64,000 bases of DNA from Sycon ciliatum (GCF_964019385.1 NC_088655.1:15620357-15684356); one strand, 5' to 3'. Counted from the stretch's first letter, positions 10,060 through 20,543 are shown. Notes: generated by a model from the letters alone, not told the origin. Translations and numbers: made by a program.

Positions 10060-12450
10060 AACGCACATCAGATATGACATACACCTCGGCAACCCATGTG
10101 TCGGAACACAGTGGAAGGGTGCTGGTGAGTGTGATCCCGAGTACGGTACGAAACGGAGACACAGCGGCTGATACGTACGCACTCCTGGACGAAGGCTCAA
10201 CCGTGTCCTTGAGGACCAACTCGGCCCCTGAGGCTGTCATGTACAGATGGAAAGCAGCACCAAGGAATCCAGCTCCAAGGTAATAACGTTCAGCGTAGGT
10301 GGCAGGCAGAGACAGGACAGCTTCACCTTAAAGGGGAAGTATACCCTAAAATCAAATTTTGACCAGTTGTAGTCTTCGGGGTGCTGAATCGAATGGTCTT
10401 GGTCCGAGGAAGCTGAGACGCTCCCTTCCTCCTTTGTTCCCAATCGAACTCGCGCACTTCCACCGAAACTGGGTGACTGCGCCCTACTAGATAGGGATTT
10501 GTATGGAAAAAGTCACTAAAAACGCCGTTTCGTTCTTATAAAAGCACGGATGACCGTGATTGGTCCATATGTTGTAGTCTTGTGGCCGCTGAGTCGACTG
10601 GTTTTGGTCTGAAACGGCTGTGATGCAGCGTTTGGCCATTATTCCCAATCGAACACGGTTGAGTGAGCGGTCACATGCTCATCCGTACACCAGTCGCCTG
10701 GTCACCATGCCTGCAGAGTACAATTTTCACATCAAGATTCAACTCAAAGGTTCAAAGCAGGGAGTCGTAAGAGGCTTTTACGACTCCCTGGTTCAAAGGT
10801 TCAACTCGAGTGACATGAATGGGCCCAAACAGGCTGTAAATGAGCACGTGACCACTTACTCAACCGTGTTCGATTGGGAATAAGGGCCGAATGCTGCATC
10901 GCAGCCTTTTCGGACCAAAACCAGTCGACTCAGCGGCCAAAAAACTACAACATATGGACCAATCGCGGTCATCCGCGCTTTTATAAGAACGAAACGGCGT
11001 TTTTAGTGACTTTTTCCATACAAATCCCCATCTAGTAGGGCGCAGTCACCCAGTTTCGGTGGAAATGCGTGAGTTCGATTGGGAATAAAGGAGGAAGGGA
11101 GTGTCTCAGCTTCCTCGGACCAAGACCATTCGACTCAGCACCCCGAAGACTACAACTGGTGAAAATTTGATTTTAGGGTATACTTCCCCTTTAGCAAACA
11201 TCCACACTGATGCCAAGTTCAACCTGCCAGCAAAATCAATCAACCCTCAACAGCTGAAAAATTGCCCCCACCTGGAGGGACTTGATCTACCAACGTTGTC
11301 CTGCGCCAAGCCCAGACTCCTAATCAGACAAGACAATTACAGCTTGATCGCACCATGGGCAATCGTGGAGGGCCCACCAAGCGCGCCCGTAGCTATACAT
11401 ACCAAGCTAGGGTGGGTAGTTCATGGCGGAATGAGTGCCCAGCGCCACACCATCGACGAAGGCATGGTTCTGTCCACCTGGGGTCCCGACAGTGACCCCC
11501 ATGACCTAGTTAAGCATCGTGCACCCTCGACTCCCTCGGAGTCAAGCCCGCAGAAATCCAAAGCAAGGCTGATGACCGTGCACCCCAGCTGCTAGACACT
11601 CTCACCACGCGCACCAGATGCCGGTGGCAAAAGGGGCTACTCTGGCGGGAGGACAACATCACCCTTCCACGGAGCAAGGAAACGGCTGCCCAGCATCTTG
11701 AGCAGCTGGAAAAGCGCCTGCGGAAGGATGACACACTTACACAAAGCTACCAGAGGAAGATCGACAGCTATTTGGAACAGGGTATGCCCAGAAGCTGCCA
11801 CCTGAGGAGGCCACCCAAAAGCCAGAGCGGACATGGTACCTGCCACACTTTGCTGTGTACAGCAAAGAGAAAGTAAAGATGCGGCTGGTGTTTGACGCCG
11901 TGGCAAAGTCGCATGGAAAGTCTCTATACGACTTCCTCATCACCGGCCCGACCTCCTGAAGCCGATCACACAAGTTCTGTACAACTTCCGACTGTATGAG
12001 GTTGCCCTTGGTGAAGACATCAAGGAAATGTTCCACCAGGTGAACATGCGTCCTGAAGACCGTCATGCACAACGCTTCCTCTGGCGCGACATGGATGCAA
12101 GCAGACCAGCTGATGTGTACCAGATCGACGTCATGACGTTTGGTGCCGTCTGCTTACCAACCGCCGCCCAGTGTGCGAAGAACACCAACGCACACGACTT
12201 GGCTTCTTGAGATGCTCGAACCGTGATAGTCATAGAGGAGTGCCACTATGTCGACGACTATTTCGACAGCACCCCAACAACCGAGGAAGCCGTAGCACTA
12301 ACCCGGAAGGTGATGGACGTCCACGAGGGGAGGGTTTGTGATCCGTAACTGGGTGAGGAATTCTCCGGTGGTCCTCGAGAGCCTTCGAACAGATCTGAGG
12401 TCACCAAGAATCGTGAACGTCCACAGCCACGACCTCACCATCGAGAAGAC
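10060..12450 (+). pseudogene. BEL/Pao pol: protease and reverse transcriptase, split by a MITE
   Basis: At 10170-10215 TYALLDEGSTVSLRTNSAPE matches the BEL aspartic protease start (usual LLDsGS, here LLDEGS). The MITE at 10332-11190 interrupts it. After the MITE, PRLLIRQDNYSLIAPWAIVE and AIHTKLGWVVHGG are the end of the protease/linker domain. RT follows in broken frames: VYSKEKVKMRLVFDAVAKS (11857-11915), EDIKEMFHQVNMRPEDRHAQ with RFLWRD (12016-12090), and YVDD at 12247-12258, the catalytic box. The copy ends near 12450 where a dispersed repeat begins. RNase H and integrase are gone. Confidence 0.85.
10332..11190. mobile_element. foldback MITE with TTAA target duplication (copy 1)
   Basis: The element begins AGGGGAAGTATACCCTAAAA and ends with its reverse complement, flanked by TTAA (10328-10331) and TTAG (11191-11194, one change from TTAA). 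Nearly the whole 859 bp is one palindrome, with arms of about 400 bp. The centre (10757-10795) is itself a small palindrome (GGGAGTCGTAA / TTACGACTCCC). TTAA duplication is the mark of piggyBac-type insertion. No transposase is present, so it is non-autonomous. A second family member is at 53667-55180. It interrupts the BEL pol. Confidence 0.85.
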
Positions 12451-12451
12451 C

Positions 12452-12672
12452 CTCCTTATATTATTTCTATAACTTAGAAACTTCCAAGTTGGAAGGCTGT
12501 TGGAATGCGCACCCAAGATGTGCTAGAGTTGTTAGCCAGTTAGTTGTAGAACGTCAGTGCGGTCGGTCAGTGTCGTGCAGTGTTATCGCATGAGCTGATT
12601 GTTTAGTAACTGGTGGTGTTAGTGGACATTATAGCGTAGTTTGTAGTTCTTTGGTCCTTTCTCTTTTGTATA
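12452..12672 (+). repeat. dispersed repeat R1, copy 1
   Basis: Shares AACTTAGAA..TTCCAAGTTGGAAGGCTGTTGGA, then TTAGCCAGTTAGTTGTAGAAC, and then GAGCTGATTGTTTAGTAACT (in pieces) with copies at 21935-22300 (minus), 22565-22925 (inverted pieces) and 27780-28085 (plus). It ends GTTCTTTGGTCC..CTCTTTTGTATA. No ORF. The class is unknown; it may be a terminal part of a retroelement. Confidence 0.7.
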
Positions 12673-12930
12673 AGGTAATGACAAACTGTCCACCAGTCGC
12701 ACTTGCTGACTGTATATGATCTGGTTACGCTGGTGGACAGTTAGTCATAACTCGTACCATGTTGTTCTTTCTTTTTATCTTTTACATTGTACCGACTGCA
12801 CATTTTTTCCATTCATTGCCATTTTACGCTTACTGAATCTTCGAAGGTTGATTTTTTATAAATTTATGTATTTTTTTACTTACTTCGAACTAAGGTAAAC
12901 TGATGTGGAACAAATTCCTTGAATTCCTAT
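12673..12930 (+). repeat. R2-like repeat end followed by PLE-type 3' end
   Basis: 12673-12760 holds GTCCACCAG and TGGTTACGCTGGTGGACAGT around TTAGTCATAACTCG, related to R2 at 29210-29335, 39190-39280 and 46870-47040. 12812-12850 encodes FIAILRLLNLRRL, matching the PLE 3' micro-ORF seen in better copies. No hammerhead motif was found here. Confidence 0.45.
12812..12850 (+). pseudogene. degraded PLE 3' micro-ORF
   Basis: In one frame the codons read FIAILRLLNLRRL, against FIAILRLLSPRRLF in the copy at 63003-63074. SP has become NL and flanking frames are shifted. It is recognisable only by comparison with the intact copies at 29969 and 58114. Confidence 0.45.
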
Positions 12931-12966
12931 AGTAGTACAAATATACTCGCACACATCTCCGATATC

Positions 12967-15909
12967 AGTACAGTCTCCTATAGGAGTACCGTCTCCTATA
13001 GGAGTACCGTCTCCTATACTAGTACAGTCTCCTATACTAGTACAGTCTCCTATACTAGTACAGTCTCCTATAGTAGTACAGTCTCCTATAGTAGTACAGT
13101 CTCCTATAGTAGTACAGTCTCCTATAGTAGTACAGTCTCCTATAGTAGTACAGTCTCCTATAGTAGTACAGTCTCCTATAGTAGTACAGTCTCCTATAGT
13201 AGTACAGTCTCCTATAGTAGTACAGTCTCCTATACTAGTACAGTCTCCTATAGTAGTACAGTCTCCTATAGTAGTACAGTCTCCTATAGTAGTACAGTCT
13301 CCTAAAGTAGTACAGTCTCCTATACTAGTACAGTCTCCTATAGTAGTACAGTCTCCTATAGAAGTACAGTCTCCTATAGTAGTACAGTCTCCTATAGTAG
13401 TTCAGTCTCCTATAGTAGTTCAGTCTCCTATAGTAGTACAGTCTCCTATAGTAGTACAGTCTCCTATAGTAGTACAGTCTCCTATAGTAGTACAGTCTCC
13501 TATAGTAGTACAGTCTCCTATAGTAGTACAGTCTCCTATAGTAGTACAGTCTCCTATAGTAGTACAGTCTCCTATAGTAGTACAGTCTCCTATAGTAGTA
13601 CAGTCTCCTATACTAGTACAGTCTCCTATACTAGTACAGTCTCCTATACTAGTACAGTCTCCTATAGTAGTACAGTCTCCTATAGTAGTACAGTCTCCTA
13701 CACTAGTACAGTCTCCTATACTAGTACAGTCTCCTATACTAGTACAGTCTCCTATAGTAGTACAGTCTCCTATAGTAGTACAGTCTCCTATAGTAGTACA
13801 GTCTCCTATAGTAGTACAGTCTCCTATAGTAGTACAGTCTCCTATACTAGTACAGTCTCCTATAGTAGTACAGTCTCCTATAGTAGTACAGTCTCCTATA
13901 CTAGTACAGTCTCCTATACTAGTACAGTCTCCTATAGTAGTACAGTCTCCTATACTAGTACAGTCTCCTATACTAGTACAGTCTCCTATAGTAGTACAGT
14001 CTCCTATAGTAGTACAGTCTCCTATAGTAGTACAGTCTCCTATAGTAGTACAGTCTCCTATAGTAGTACAGTCTCCTATAGTAGTACAGTCTCCTATAGT
14101 AGTACAGTCTCCTATAGTAGTACAGTCTCCTATAGTAGTACAGTCTCCTATTGTAGTACAGTCTCCTATAGTAGTACAGTCTCCTATAGTAGTACAGTCT
14201 CCTATAGTAGTACAGTCTCCTATAGTAGTACAGTCTCCTATAGTAGTACAGTCTCCTATAGTAGTACAGTCTCCTATAGTAGTACAGTCTCCTATACTAG
14301 TACAGTCTCCTATACTAGTACAGTCTTCTATAGTAGTACAGTCTCCTATAGTAGTACAGTCTCCTATAGTAGTACAGTCTCCTATAGTAGTACAGTCTCC
14401 TATAGTAGTACAGTCTCCTATAGTAGTACAGTCTCCTATAGTAGTACAGTCTCCTATAGTAGTACAGTCTCCTATAGTAGTACAGTCTCCTATACTAGTG
14501 CAGTCTCCTATAGTAGTACAGTCTCCTATAGTAGTACAGTCTCCTATAGTAGTACAGTCTCCTATAGTAGTACAGTCTCCTATTGTAGTACAGTCTCCTA
14601 TAGTAGTACAGTCTCCTATAGTAGTACAGTCTCCTATAGTAGTACAGTCTCCTATAGTAGTACAGTCTCCTATAGTAGTACAGTCTCCTATAGTAGTACA
14701 GTCTCCTATACTAGTACAGTCTCCTATACTAGTACAGTCTTCTATACTAGTACAGTCTCCTATAGTAGTACAGTCTCCTATAGTAGTACAGTCTCCTATA
14801 GTAGTACAGTCTCCTATAGTAGTACAGTCTCCTATAGTAGTACAGTCTCCTATAGTAGTACAGTCTCCTATAGTAGTACAGTCTCCTATAGTAGTACAGT
14901 CTCCTATACTAGTACAGTCTCCTATAGTAGTACAGTCTCCTATACTAGTACAGTCTCCTATAGTAGTACAGTCTCCTATAGTAGTACAGTCTCCTATAGT
15001 AGTACAGTCTCCTATAGTAGTACAGTCTCCTATAGTATTACAGTCTCCTATAGTAGTACAGTCTCCTATAGTAGTACAGTCTCCTATAGTAGTACAGTCT
15101 CCTATAGTAGTACAGTCTCCTATAGTAGTACAGTCTCCTATAGTAGTACAGTCTCCTATAGTAGTACAGTCTCCTATAGTAGTACAGTCTCCTATAGTAG
15201 TACAGTCTCCTATAGTAGTACAGTCTCCTATAGTAGTACAGTCTCCTATAGTAGTACAGTCTCCTATAGTAGTACAGTCTCCTATAGTAGTACAGTCTCC
15301 TATAGTAGTACAGTCTCCTATAGTAGTACAGTATCCTATAGTAGTACAGTCTCCTATACTAGTACAGTCTCCTATAGTAGTACAGTCTCCTATAGTAGCA
15401 CAGTCTCCTATAGTAGTTCAGTCTCCTATAGTAGTACAGTATCCTATAGTAGTATAGTCTCCTATAGTAGTACAGTCTCCTATAGTAGTACAGTCTCCTA
15501 TAGTAGTACAGTCTCCTATAGTAGTACAGTCTCATATAGTAGTACAGTCTCCTATAGTAGTACAGTCTCCTATAGTAGTACAGTCTCCTATAGTAGTACA
15601 GTCTCCTATAGTAGTACAGTCTCCTATAGTAGTACAGTCTCCTATACTAGTACAGTCTCCTATACTAGTACAGTCTCCTATAGTAGTACAGTCTCCTATA
15701 CTAGTACAGTCTCCTATAATAGTACAGTCTCCTATACTAGTACAGTCTCCTATACTAGTACAGTCTCCTATAGTAGTACAGTCTCCTATACTAGGACAGT
15801 CTCCTATAGTAGTACAGTCTCCTATAGTAGTACAGTCTCCTATACCCAGTACAGTCTCCTATAGTAGTACAGTCTCCTATAGTCGTACAGTCTCCTATAG
15901 TAGTACAGT
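12967..15909. repeat. 18-bp minisatellite, about 163 copies
   Basis: Unit CAGTCTCCTATAGTAGTA repeated head to tail over about 2.94 kb. The main variant changes TAGTAGTAC to TACTAGTAC; rarer ones change single bases, such as TTCAGT or GTATCC. As 18 is a multiple of 3, two frames stay open for long stretches (SYSSTV and QSPIVV repeats) and the third is full of stops, so the long ORFs here are not genes. The first units (12967-13010) carry TAGGAGTACCG, so the edges are more divergent than the core. Confidence 0.97.
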
Positions 15910-15989
15910 TCTAACCACCTTTGAAAAATACAAGTACTGTACAATTATTGGTGAAAATACGGTATCCAAAATACGGTATCCAAACTTCC

Positions 15990-16738
15990 GTCAACACTAT
16001 CTTGATATCAGTCGCAAATGCAAGCAAAGAGTAAGCCTACTTTGTCACATGGCACATCGTCTTACACCGCAGGCCATGATGCTCCTCTACAAGTGCTATG
16101 TTAGACCTGTGATTGAGTATAGCGTCGTAGTGTGGTCCTTCCGTCTTCGTTCAAGCGACTTGACTGAGCTGGATAGAGTCCAGGCCAGGTTTGCAAGATC
16201 CTACCTTAGGAAACGCAAAATCCGAATCGATTTTAATACACCCAAGCAGGATCTTAATAAAAAAGCTAACATTGAATCCCTTCTTTACCGCAGGCAGTTT
16301 TTAAGCTTAGTTACAATGCACAAATTTATTTTCAAGTATCGACGTTGCCTAGCTTCATTCCATTTCAATATCACGCAGAGTGCGAGACGCCCTAACAAAA
16401 TTATTCTACCTAAAGCAAAGACCACATCAAAATCGTTGTTTCTCTTCCAAACCTCCCTCTTATGGAACTGCCTCCCACCAAGACTAACTGCAGAACCATC
16501 CATTATTGTTTTCAAGAATGAGCTTCGCAAACTCACTTGCAAACATATTGCTTTGCTCTCCGGTATGCCTACGCCATGTACATAACCCCCCCCCCTGTGT
16601 GCTCCCCAACGCATTCACGCTGCACAACTTTTCACTACTTTCATACATGTCCATGTACATGTACATCCTTCAAAGCGGTGAACCCCTTGATAGGCGACAA
16701 GCCTCTGGGTCATCCTAATAAAGATATTATTATTATTA
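15990..16738 (+). pseudogene. LINE ORF2 C-terminus and 3' end with ATT tail
   Basis: An open frame at 16049-16585 encodes the thumb and C-terminal region of a LINE RT: HMAHRLTPQAMMLLYKCYVR, PVIEYSVVVWS, then LLWNCLPPRLTAEPSIIVFK. This pattern (YkcyvrPviEY..vvWs, WN.LP) is typical of CR1/Jockey-like elements. After the stop at 16583 a 120-base UTR leads to AATAAAGATATTATT and an ATT run (16722-16740). It is 5'-truncated and directly follows the minisatellite. Confidence 0.8.
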
Positions 16739-16739
16739 T

Positions 16740-16792
16740 TACGAAGTAGTGGTTGCGACTTCGGCGATGATTTGTAAGAAAGGTTTGCTTAT
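16740..16792 (-). repeat. fragment of hammerhead element A (outer end)
   Basis: The outer-end sequence GTAGTGGTTGCGACTTCGGC of element A (full units at 18318-18860 and 35.6-37.2 kb) lies between two ATT runs. Confidence 0.7.
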
Positions 16793-16891
16793 TATTATTA
16801 TTATTATTCAACGCAATAAATAGAGTAAGCTGCGCACTCAGTACAAACACCATAAGCAAAACTTGTTTTCATGTATAATAAATAAGCTTGT

Positions 16892-16925
16892 TCCTAAACG
16901 TTTTCGTCGCCATCTCATCAGAGGA
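16892..16925 (-). ncRNA. hammerhead-like motif, design B (left arm)
   Basis: Reverse complement of the motif at 18146-18179: TCCT, CTGATGA, a 9-base stem II (GATGGCGAC), GAAA, the short stem III AA-CG-TT, then AGGA closing stem I. Stem II pairs poorly, so activity is doubtful. Confidence 0.4.
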
Positions 16926-17155
16926 TTACTGGCAAATCAACAAAAGCTCTTAACTCAATATATATACGCACAATGCAAGTAATAATTTAGACCCTAACTA
17001 GTGCGATAAAATGAGAGCTGAAAGAAACATTACACCATTCAACGATATCAGGTGACAACAAATGCGATAAATTCACCACTAGAAAATTACCAAGCAACCA
17101 CAAACGAGAACTACTGATCTAAATTCACAAACAATTTCAACGTAAACAAATTCTG

Positions 17156-17908
17156 ATGCCTGTTGAGGCACGGTCGTCAAGGCCTAGACGAGGTCGTCCC
17201 CCAAAGATTGGTACTGCGACTGGAGGTGCACCCTCGCTGGGGACGGAACCAACTGGGGTGTCGTTGTCTTCTTCGTCGGCATCGGCTTGTTCGTCATTGC
17301 CTTCGTCTTTACCGTCTCTTCCTTCTATCCCGTCATCATCGTTGGTATCTGCGGTTTCGTCTTCTTTGACTTCCTCTGTACCATCATCCGGTGTGTCCAC
17401 CTCCGGTGGCAAAAAGCGTGGCCGGCCACCGAAGAAACCACCGGATGGTGTGTCTGCGGGACCAGTGACTCGCTCTAGGGCGAGGTTAGCAGAGTCTTTA
17501 TCGTCTCCGTCGTTGTCGTCATCGTCGTCGTCAGCGTCTTCCTCATCTCCCTCCTCCTCTTCATCAACATCAACAGCCATTGGAACGTCAAAGGGAGCAT
17601 CATCGCAGCAGGCAGTGCCAGCAACGGACGTGCCTTTGGTACGGACATCTACATCGGCCTCGTCTGGATTGGCAGTAGCGGCAAGGAATGTCAGGTCGGT
17701 TTCATTGTCACGTAATTCCAAAGTATGTACTGGTTCTAGTAGCGTTGTTAGGGTGTATGAATCTTCTATCGCCAACCATCTTGTTCAGAATAGTGATTGT
17801 CGTTCTAGTTATGCTGATGATTGCTTTTCTGTTTGGTCTCGTTCACGTAGTCAAAGGTATTTGCGTGTATTGGAGTCTATTTACATTTTTACCACCGATT
17901 TTGTGTAG
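17156..17908 (+). pseudogene. PLE C-terminal region: AT-hooks, Ser-rich linker, GIY-YIG tail
   Basis: Open frame of 250 codons in the centre of the inverted dimer. Residues 6-17 (SSRPRRGRPPKIG) and about 82-93 (GGKKRGRPPKKPPDG) are AT-hook motifs with the RGRP core. A long Ser run lies between and after them. The end reads SIANHLVQNSDCRSSYADDCFSV and LRVLESIYIFT. This matches the C-terminal part of PLE GIY-YIG domains as in 57640-57833 (SAVFCHLLSRPDCVSVYDDSHFSV, LKVLEAVCIRV). The family's end 'P.LC.QKK....LKLF' appears in the next frame (ILCRQKKNLFTLKLF, to 17948), so a frameshift cuts the protein. RT and the GIY-YIG start are missing. Confidence 0.75.
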
Positions 17909-18145
17909 GCAGAAAAAGAATTTGTTTACGTTGAAATTGTTTGTGAATTTAGATCAGTAGTTCTCGTTTGTGGTTGCTTGGTAACTTTCTAGTGGTGAAT
18001 TTATCGCATTTGTTGTCACCTGATATCGTTGAATGGTGTAATGTTTCTTTCAGCTCTCATTTTATCGCGCTAGTTAGGGTCTAAATTATTACTTGCATTG
18101 TGCGTATATATATTGAGTTAAGAGCTTTTGTTGATTTGCCAGTAA

Positions 18146-18179
18146 TCCTCTGATGAGATGGCGACGAAAACGTTTAGGA
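18146..18179 (+). ncRNA. hammerhead-like motif, design B (right arm)
   Basis: Stem I TCCT (18146-18149) pairs with AGGA (18176-18179). The core CTGATGA is at 18150-18156, stem II spans 18157-18165 (GATGGCGAC, poorly paired), GAAA is at 18166-18169, stem III is AA-CG-TT and the cleavage-site base is T18175. It lies about 240 bases after the PLE coding end, the same place as in better copies. Stem II has lost pairing, so it is probably weak or dead. Confidence 0.5.
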
Positions 18180-18217
18180 ACAAGCTTATTTATTATACAT
18201 GAAAACAAGTTTTGCTT

Positions 18218-18295
18218 ATGGTGTTTGTACTGAGTGCGCAGCTTACTCTATTTATTGCGTTGATTACATTTTTATCTCCACGGAAGCTTTTTAAT
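18218..18295 (+). CDS. PLE 3' micro-ORF (tail replaced by ATT run)
   Basis: ATG at 18218 opens MVFVLSAQLTLFIALITF and LSPRKLFN, after which the frame runs into TAT codons of the ATT tail. The hydrophobic stretch followed by SPRKLF matches the intact micro-ORFs at 29969-30037 and 58114-58182. A truncated mirror copy is on the minus strand at 16810-16853. Function is unknown; it looks like a short membrane-spanning peptide with a basic end. Confidence 0.5.
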
Positions 18296-18586
18296 TATTA
18301 TTATTATTATTATTATTTGTAAGAAGGGTTTGCTCCCCACACCGGAGCTCGCGCTATTCCGCCGACTTTACTTGACACTTGACTGACTCACGACTGCCAT
18401 CCAGAGCACACGAGAAGTCCATCGAACCTTCAACTCGGCAAACCTGCAAGAAAGCACCACTCCCTCACCGTCCAGGAGCGACACTGACCCACACTGGTTT
18501 CTGGTGTTCATGAGGTGTTTGTCGCGCTGGAAGCGGAGCGTCTCTGTAAGTTTGTATCCCTGGTGATGTTTGTGCCTGGAGAGCAC

Positions 18587-18594
18587 TATATAAG
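18587..18594 (+). promoter_or_regulatory. TATA box of element A
   Basis: TATATAAG lies 31 bases before the first base of the hammerhead stem I. The same spacing is present in the units at 36951-36958 and (minus) 35774-35781. This would start transcription near the ribozyme 5' end. Confidence 0.55.
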
Positions 18595-18624
18595 TGGTGC
18601 TCTTCAGGCACAATCTTCCTCAGC

Positions 18625-18687
18625 CTACTCAAGCTCAACTGATGAGGGGTGAATTCACCGAAACACTGTGTATTGAGCAGGGAGTGG
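18625..18687 (+). ncRNA. type I hammerhead ribozyme, design A
   Basis: Outer stem CTACTC/GAGTGG (18625-18630 with 18682-18687, one G-U). Internal loop AA/AGG. Inner stem I is GCTCAA/TTGAGC (18633-18638 with 18673-18678). The core CTGATGA is at 18639-18645. Stem II spans 18646-18659 with one mismatch here, since GGGG faces CACC. GAAA is at 18660-18663. Stem III is ACA/TGT around CTG, and cleavage is expected after GTA at 18672. Hammerheads of this layout are known from PLEs. Fold paired by hand. Confidence 0.8.
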
Positions 18688-18879
18688 TGCCTTCTTGCAG
18701 GTTTGCCGAGTCGAAGGTTCGATGGACTTCTCGTGTGCTCTGGATGGCAGTCGTGAGTCACACAAGTGTCAAGTAAAGTCGGCGGAATAGCGCGAGCTCC
18801 GGTGTGGGGAGCAAACCTTTCTTACAAATCATCGCCGAAGTCGCAACCACTACTTCGTATTATTATTATTATTAGTATT

Positions 18880-19090
18880 ATTATTTAGAAAGGAAAGAGA
18901 CATTATGGATACGAGTTAAGAGTAACTCTCCATCACTGTAACATGATACTTTATACAGTCAGAAAGTGCAATAACTAGGCACAAAACTGACAGAGTACTG
19001 AGACATTCGACGTCCTGACACCTAGCTTCAACACATCTCCGTAGCGCTAACCGACAGCCTTCCAACTTGGAAGGTTCAAGGTTATGGAAT
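18880..19090. repeat. R1/R2 repeat fragment
   Basis: Contains ACAGTCAGAAAGTGCAATAA, related to 46930-46960, and AGCCTTCCAACTTGGAAGGT, shared with R1 (inverted). It is degraded. Confidence 0.5.
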
Positions 19091-19559
19091 TTATTATTAA
19101 TATTATTATACCTATCAGTCTATCTTCATCAGTCTGAGGGAGTTAATTGTCCATGTATTTTTGGTAAATTTTTGGTAAAATCTTACTTGCCACCAGGCTT
19201 TGGGCACTTGTTAATGTGGGCTTTGATAAATGTGCCGGGTTTCACACATTCCACTGTTCGTTTATTTTCACCAACATTTCTGGCACAAAACAGGCGCTCG
19301 GCTATCCGTTTCTGAACGACGACAAAAACCAGCTCTACCGTTGTCCTCTGGGCCGTACCAAACATGCCCGGGTTGTTCTGATCAGGGATCAACCTGCAAT
19401 GATAGAATGGAGAAAATATAACATATTGTATCGCCTCATTAGTATTTTGACCCCACTAATTTCAATGATACCTAAGCGGTCAAATATATCGCGTATTTGA
19501 CTGCTTAGTCAAATACACAATATACTTGACTATTTTATACTGTATAAAATATAATTAAC

Positions 19560-20480
19560 TCTTTCCCTCAAACCAGTTAATAAAATATAATTATTTGACT
19601 ATTTTATACTGTATAAATATATTTTAATTTTGACTCCTTAGAACCTCTTGGACTTAGAAATTTTCTCTCTGACTCAGAAAAAGAAATTTTTGAAGAATGC
19701 AGAAATACACAAGAGGGGGGATTCAAGCCCACGACCATGTGAATCTCAGTCACTCTTCCTGTGTTTCAAGGGATGAGAAGGCTTGAAAGCAAACTTGTGA
19801 AACCAAAAACTTTCATGATGTTCGTTAAGAGCCTGAAGTGTGTCCTTTTTATGAGTATAATCGCATTTTTTGTCTCAGAGGAAACTGTTTATGTAGCTAT
19901 TTTGGTATTAAATATTGGAATGTATGATTCTGCTCTTAGTAATCATTTGGTGGGGAATAGTGCATGTCGTTCAAGTTACTCTGATGATTCGTTTTCAGTC
20001 TTGTAACGTGCACATAGTCCAATTGGAGTCAATTTACATTTTCACTGCTAAGCCGGACATTGGAACGCAAAGAAAAAGTTGTTCATTTTGAAATTGTGAG
20101 TTTGGATCGGTAGTTCTCAGTACGTGGATTGCACTTCTTCGTTGTTGATTTATCGCTCTGCTTGTGATAGATCTTTGTGCTTTGACTACCACCATTCTTT
20201 CGCTCTCATTGCCTTTTACTAACGTTGGCATTTCCTTTCACGTCACTGCATTTTTAGTACAAGTTTGTTTCTTCTCCTCCCCTTCTCCCTTCCTTGCTAT
20301 GGTTGGCTAACACCCTCTCTCTTTGTATTGGCCGGTGTTCTCACTGTGCTATGAGATGCTGTAATAAATAAATAGATAAATAAGTAATTATTAATTTTTG
20401 CGTTACGTGTTTCATGTGTCTTTGTTAGTACAATCCTTCTGATGAGATGGCGGCGAAAATGTAAAAAAAAGGGTTCTAAC
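19560..20480 (+). pseudogene. PLE 3' fragment with GIY-YIG tail remnants
   Basis: 19920-20005 encodes SALSNHLVGNSACRSSYSDD followed by SFSVL. It clearly matches SIANHLVQNSDCRSSYADD/CFSV at 17770-17830. The frame then breaks (stop at 20004), and remnants of the following LESIYIF...QRKS segment appear in another frame. About 330 bases later (20432-20470) CTGATGAGATGGCGGCGAAA is a further decayed copy of the design-B hammerhead. It is an old copy of the PLE family that forms inverted dimer 1. Confidence 0.6.
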
Positions 20481-20492
20481 CCATAGCCAATC

Positions 20493-20539
<47 letters not shown>

Positions 20540-20543
20540 TGTC
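20493..20543. repeat. (TG)n microsatellite
   Basis: TG/GTGTGC run with a short CGCG interruption. Confidence 0.85.

Larger units (their letters stand above)
16793..18312 (+). mobile_element. PLE inverted dimer 1 (arms about 350 bp, outward 3' ends)
   Basis: The left arm (16810-17155) and right arm (17905-18265) are near-perfect reverse complements. They flank a central PLE coding tail at 17156-17908. Each arm carries a hammerhead-like motif and a version of the 3' micro-ORF, and each ends in ATT repeats pointing outward. PLEs often carry inverted or tandem partial copies; here the two 5'-truncated copies are joined through the coding side. Confidence 0.75.
18318..18860 (+). mobile_element. 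hammerhead element A, unit 1 (inverted repeat)
   Basis: A 540-bp unit whose ends (about 18318-18470 and 18690-18860) are reverse complements: GGAGCTCGCGCTATTCCGCC with GGCGGAATAGCGCGAGCTCC. The middle has a TATA box (18587-18594) and a hammerhead ribozyme (18625-18687). It is bordered on both sides by ATT runs. No long ORF. It is non-autonomous, and the ribozyme type and flanks suggest PLE relatives as helpers. Confidence 0.75.

Noticed and set aside
14498-15457. 319-codon ORF
   Set aside because: Artefact of the 18-bp minisatellite.
12967-15909. CRISPR-like array
   Set aside because: Units are contiguous without spacers; it is a minisatellite in a eukaryotic genome.
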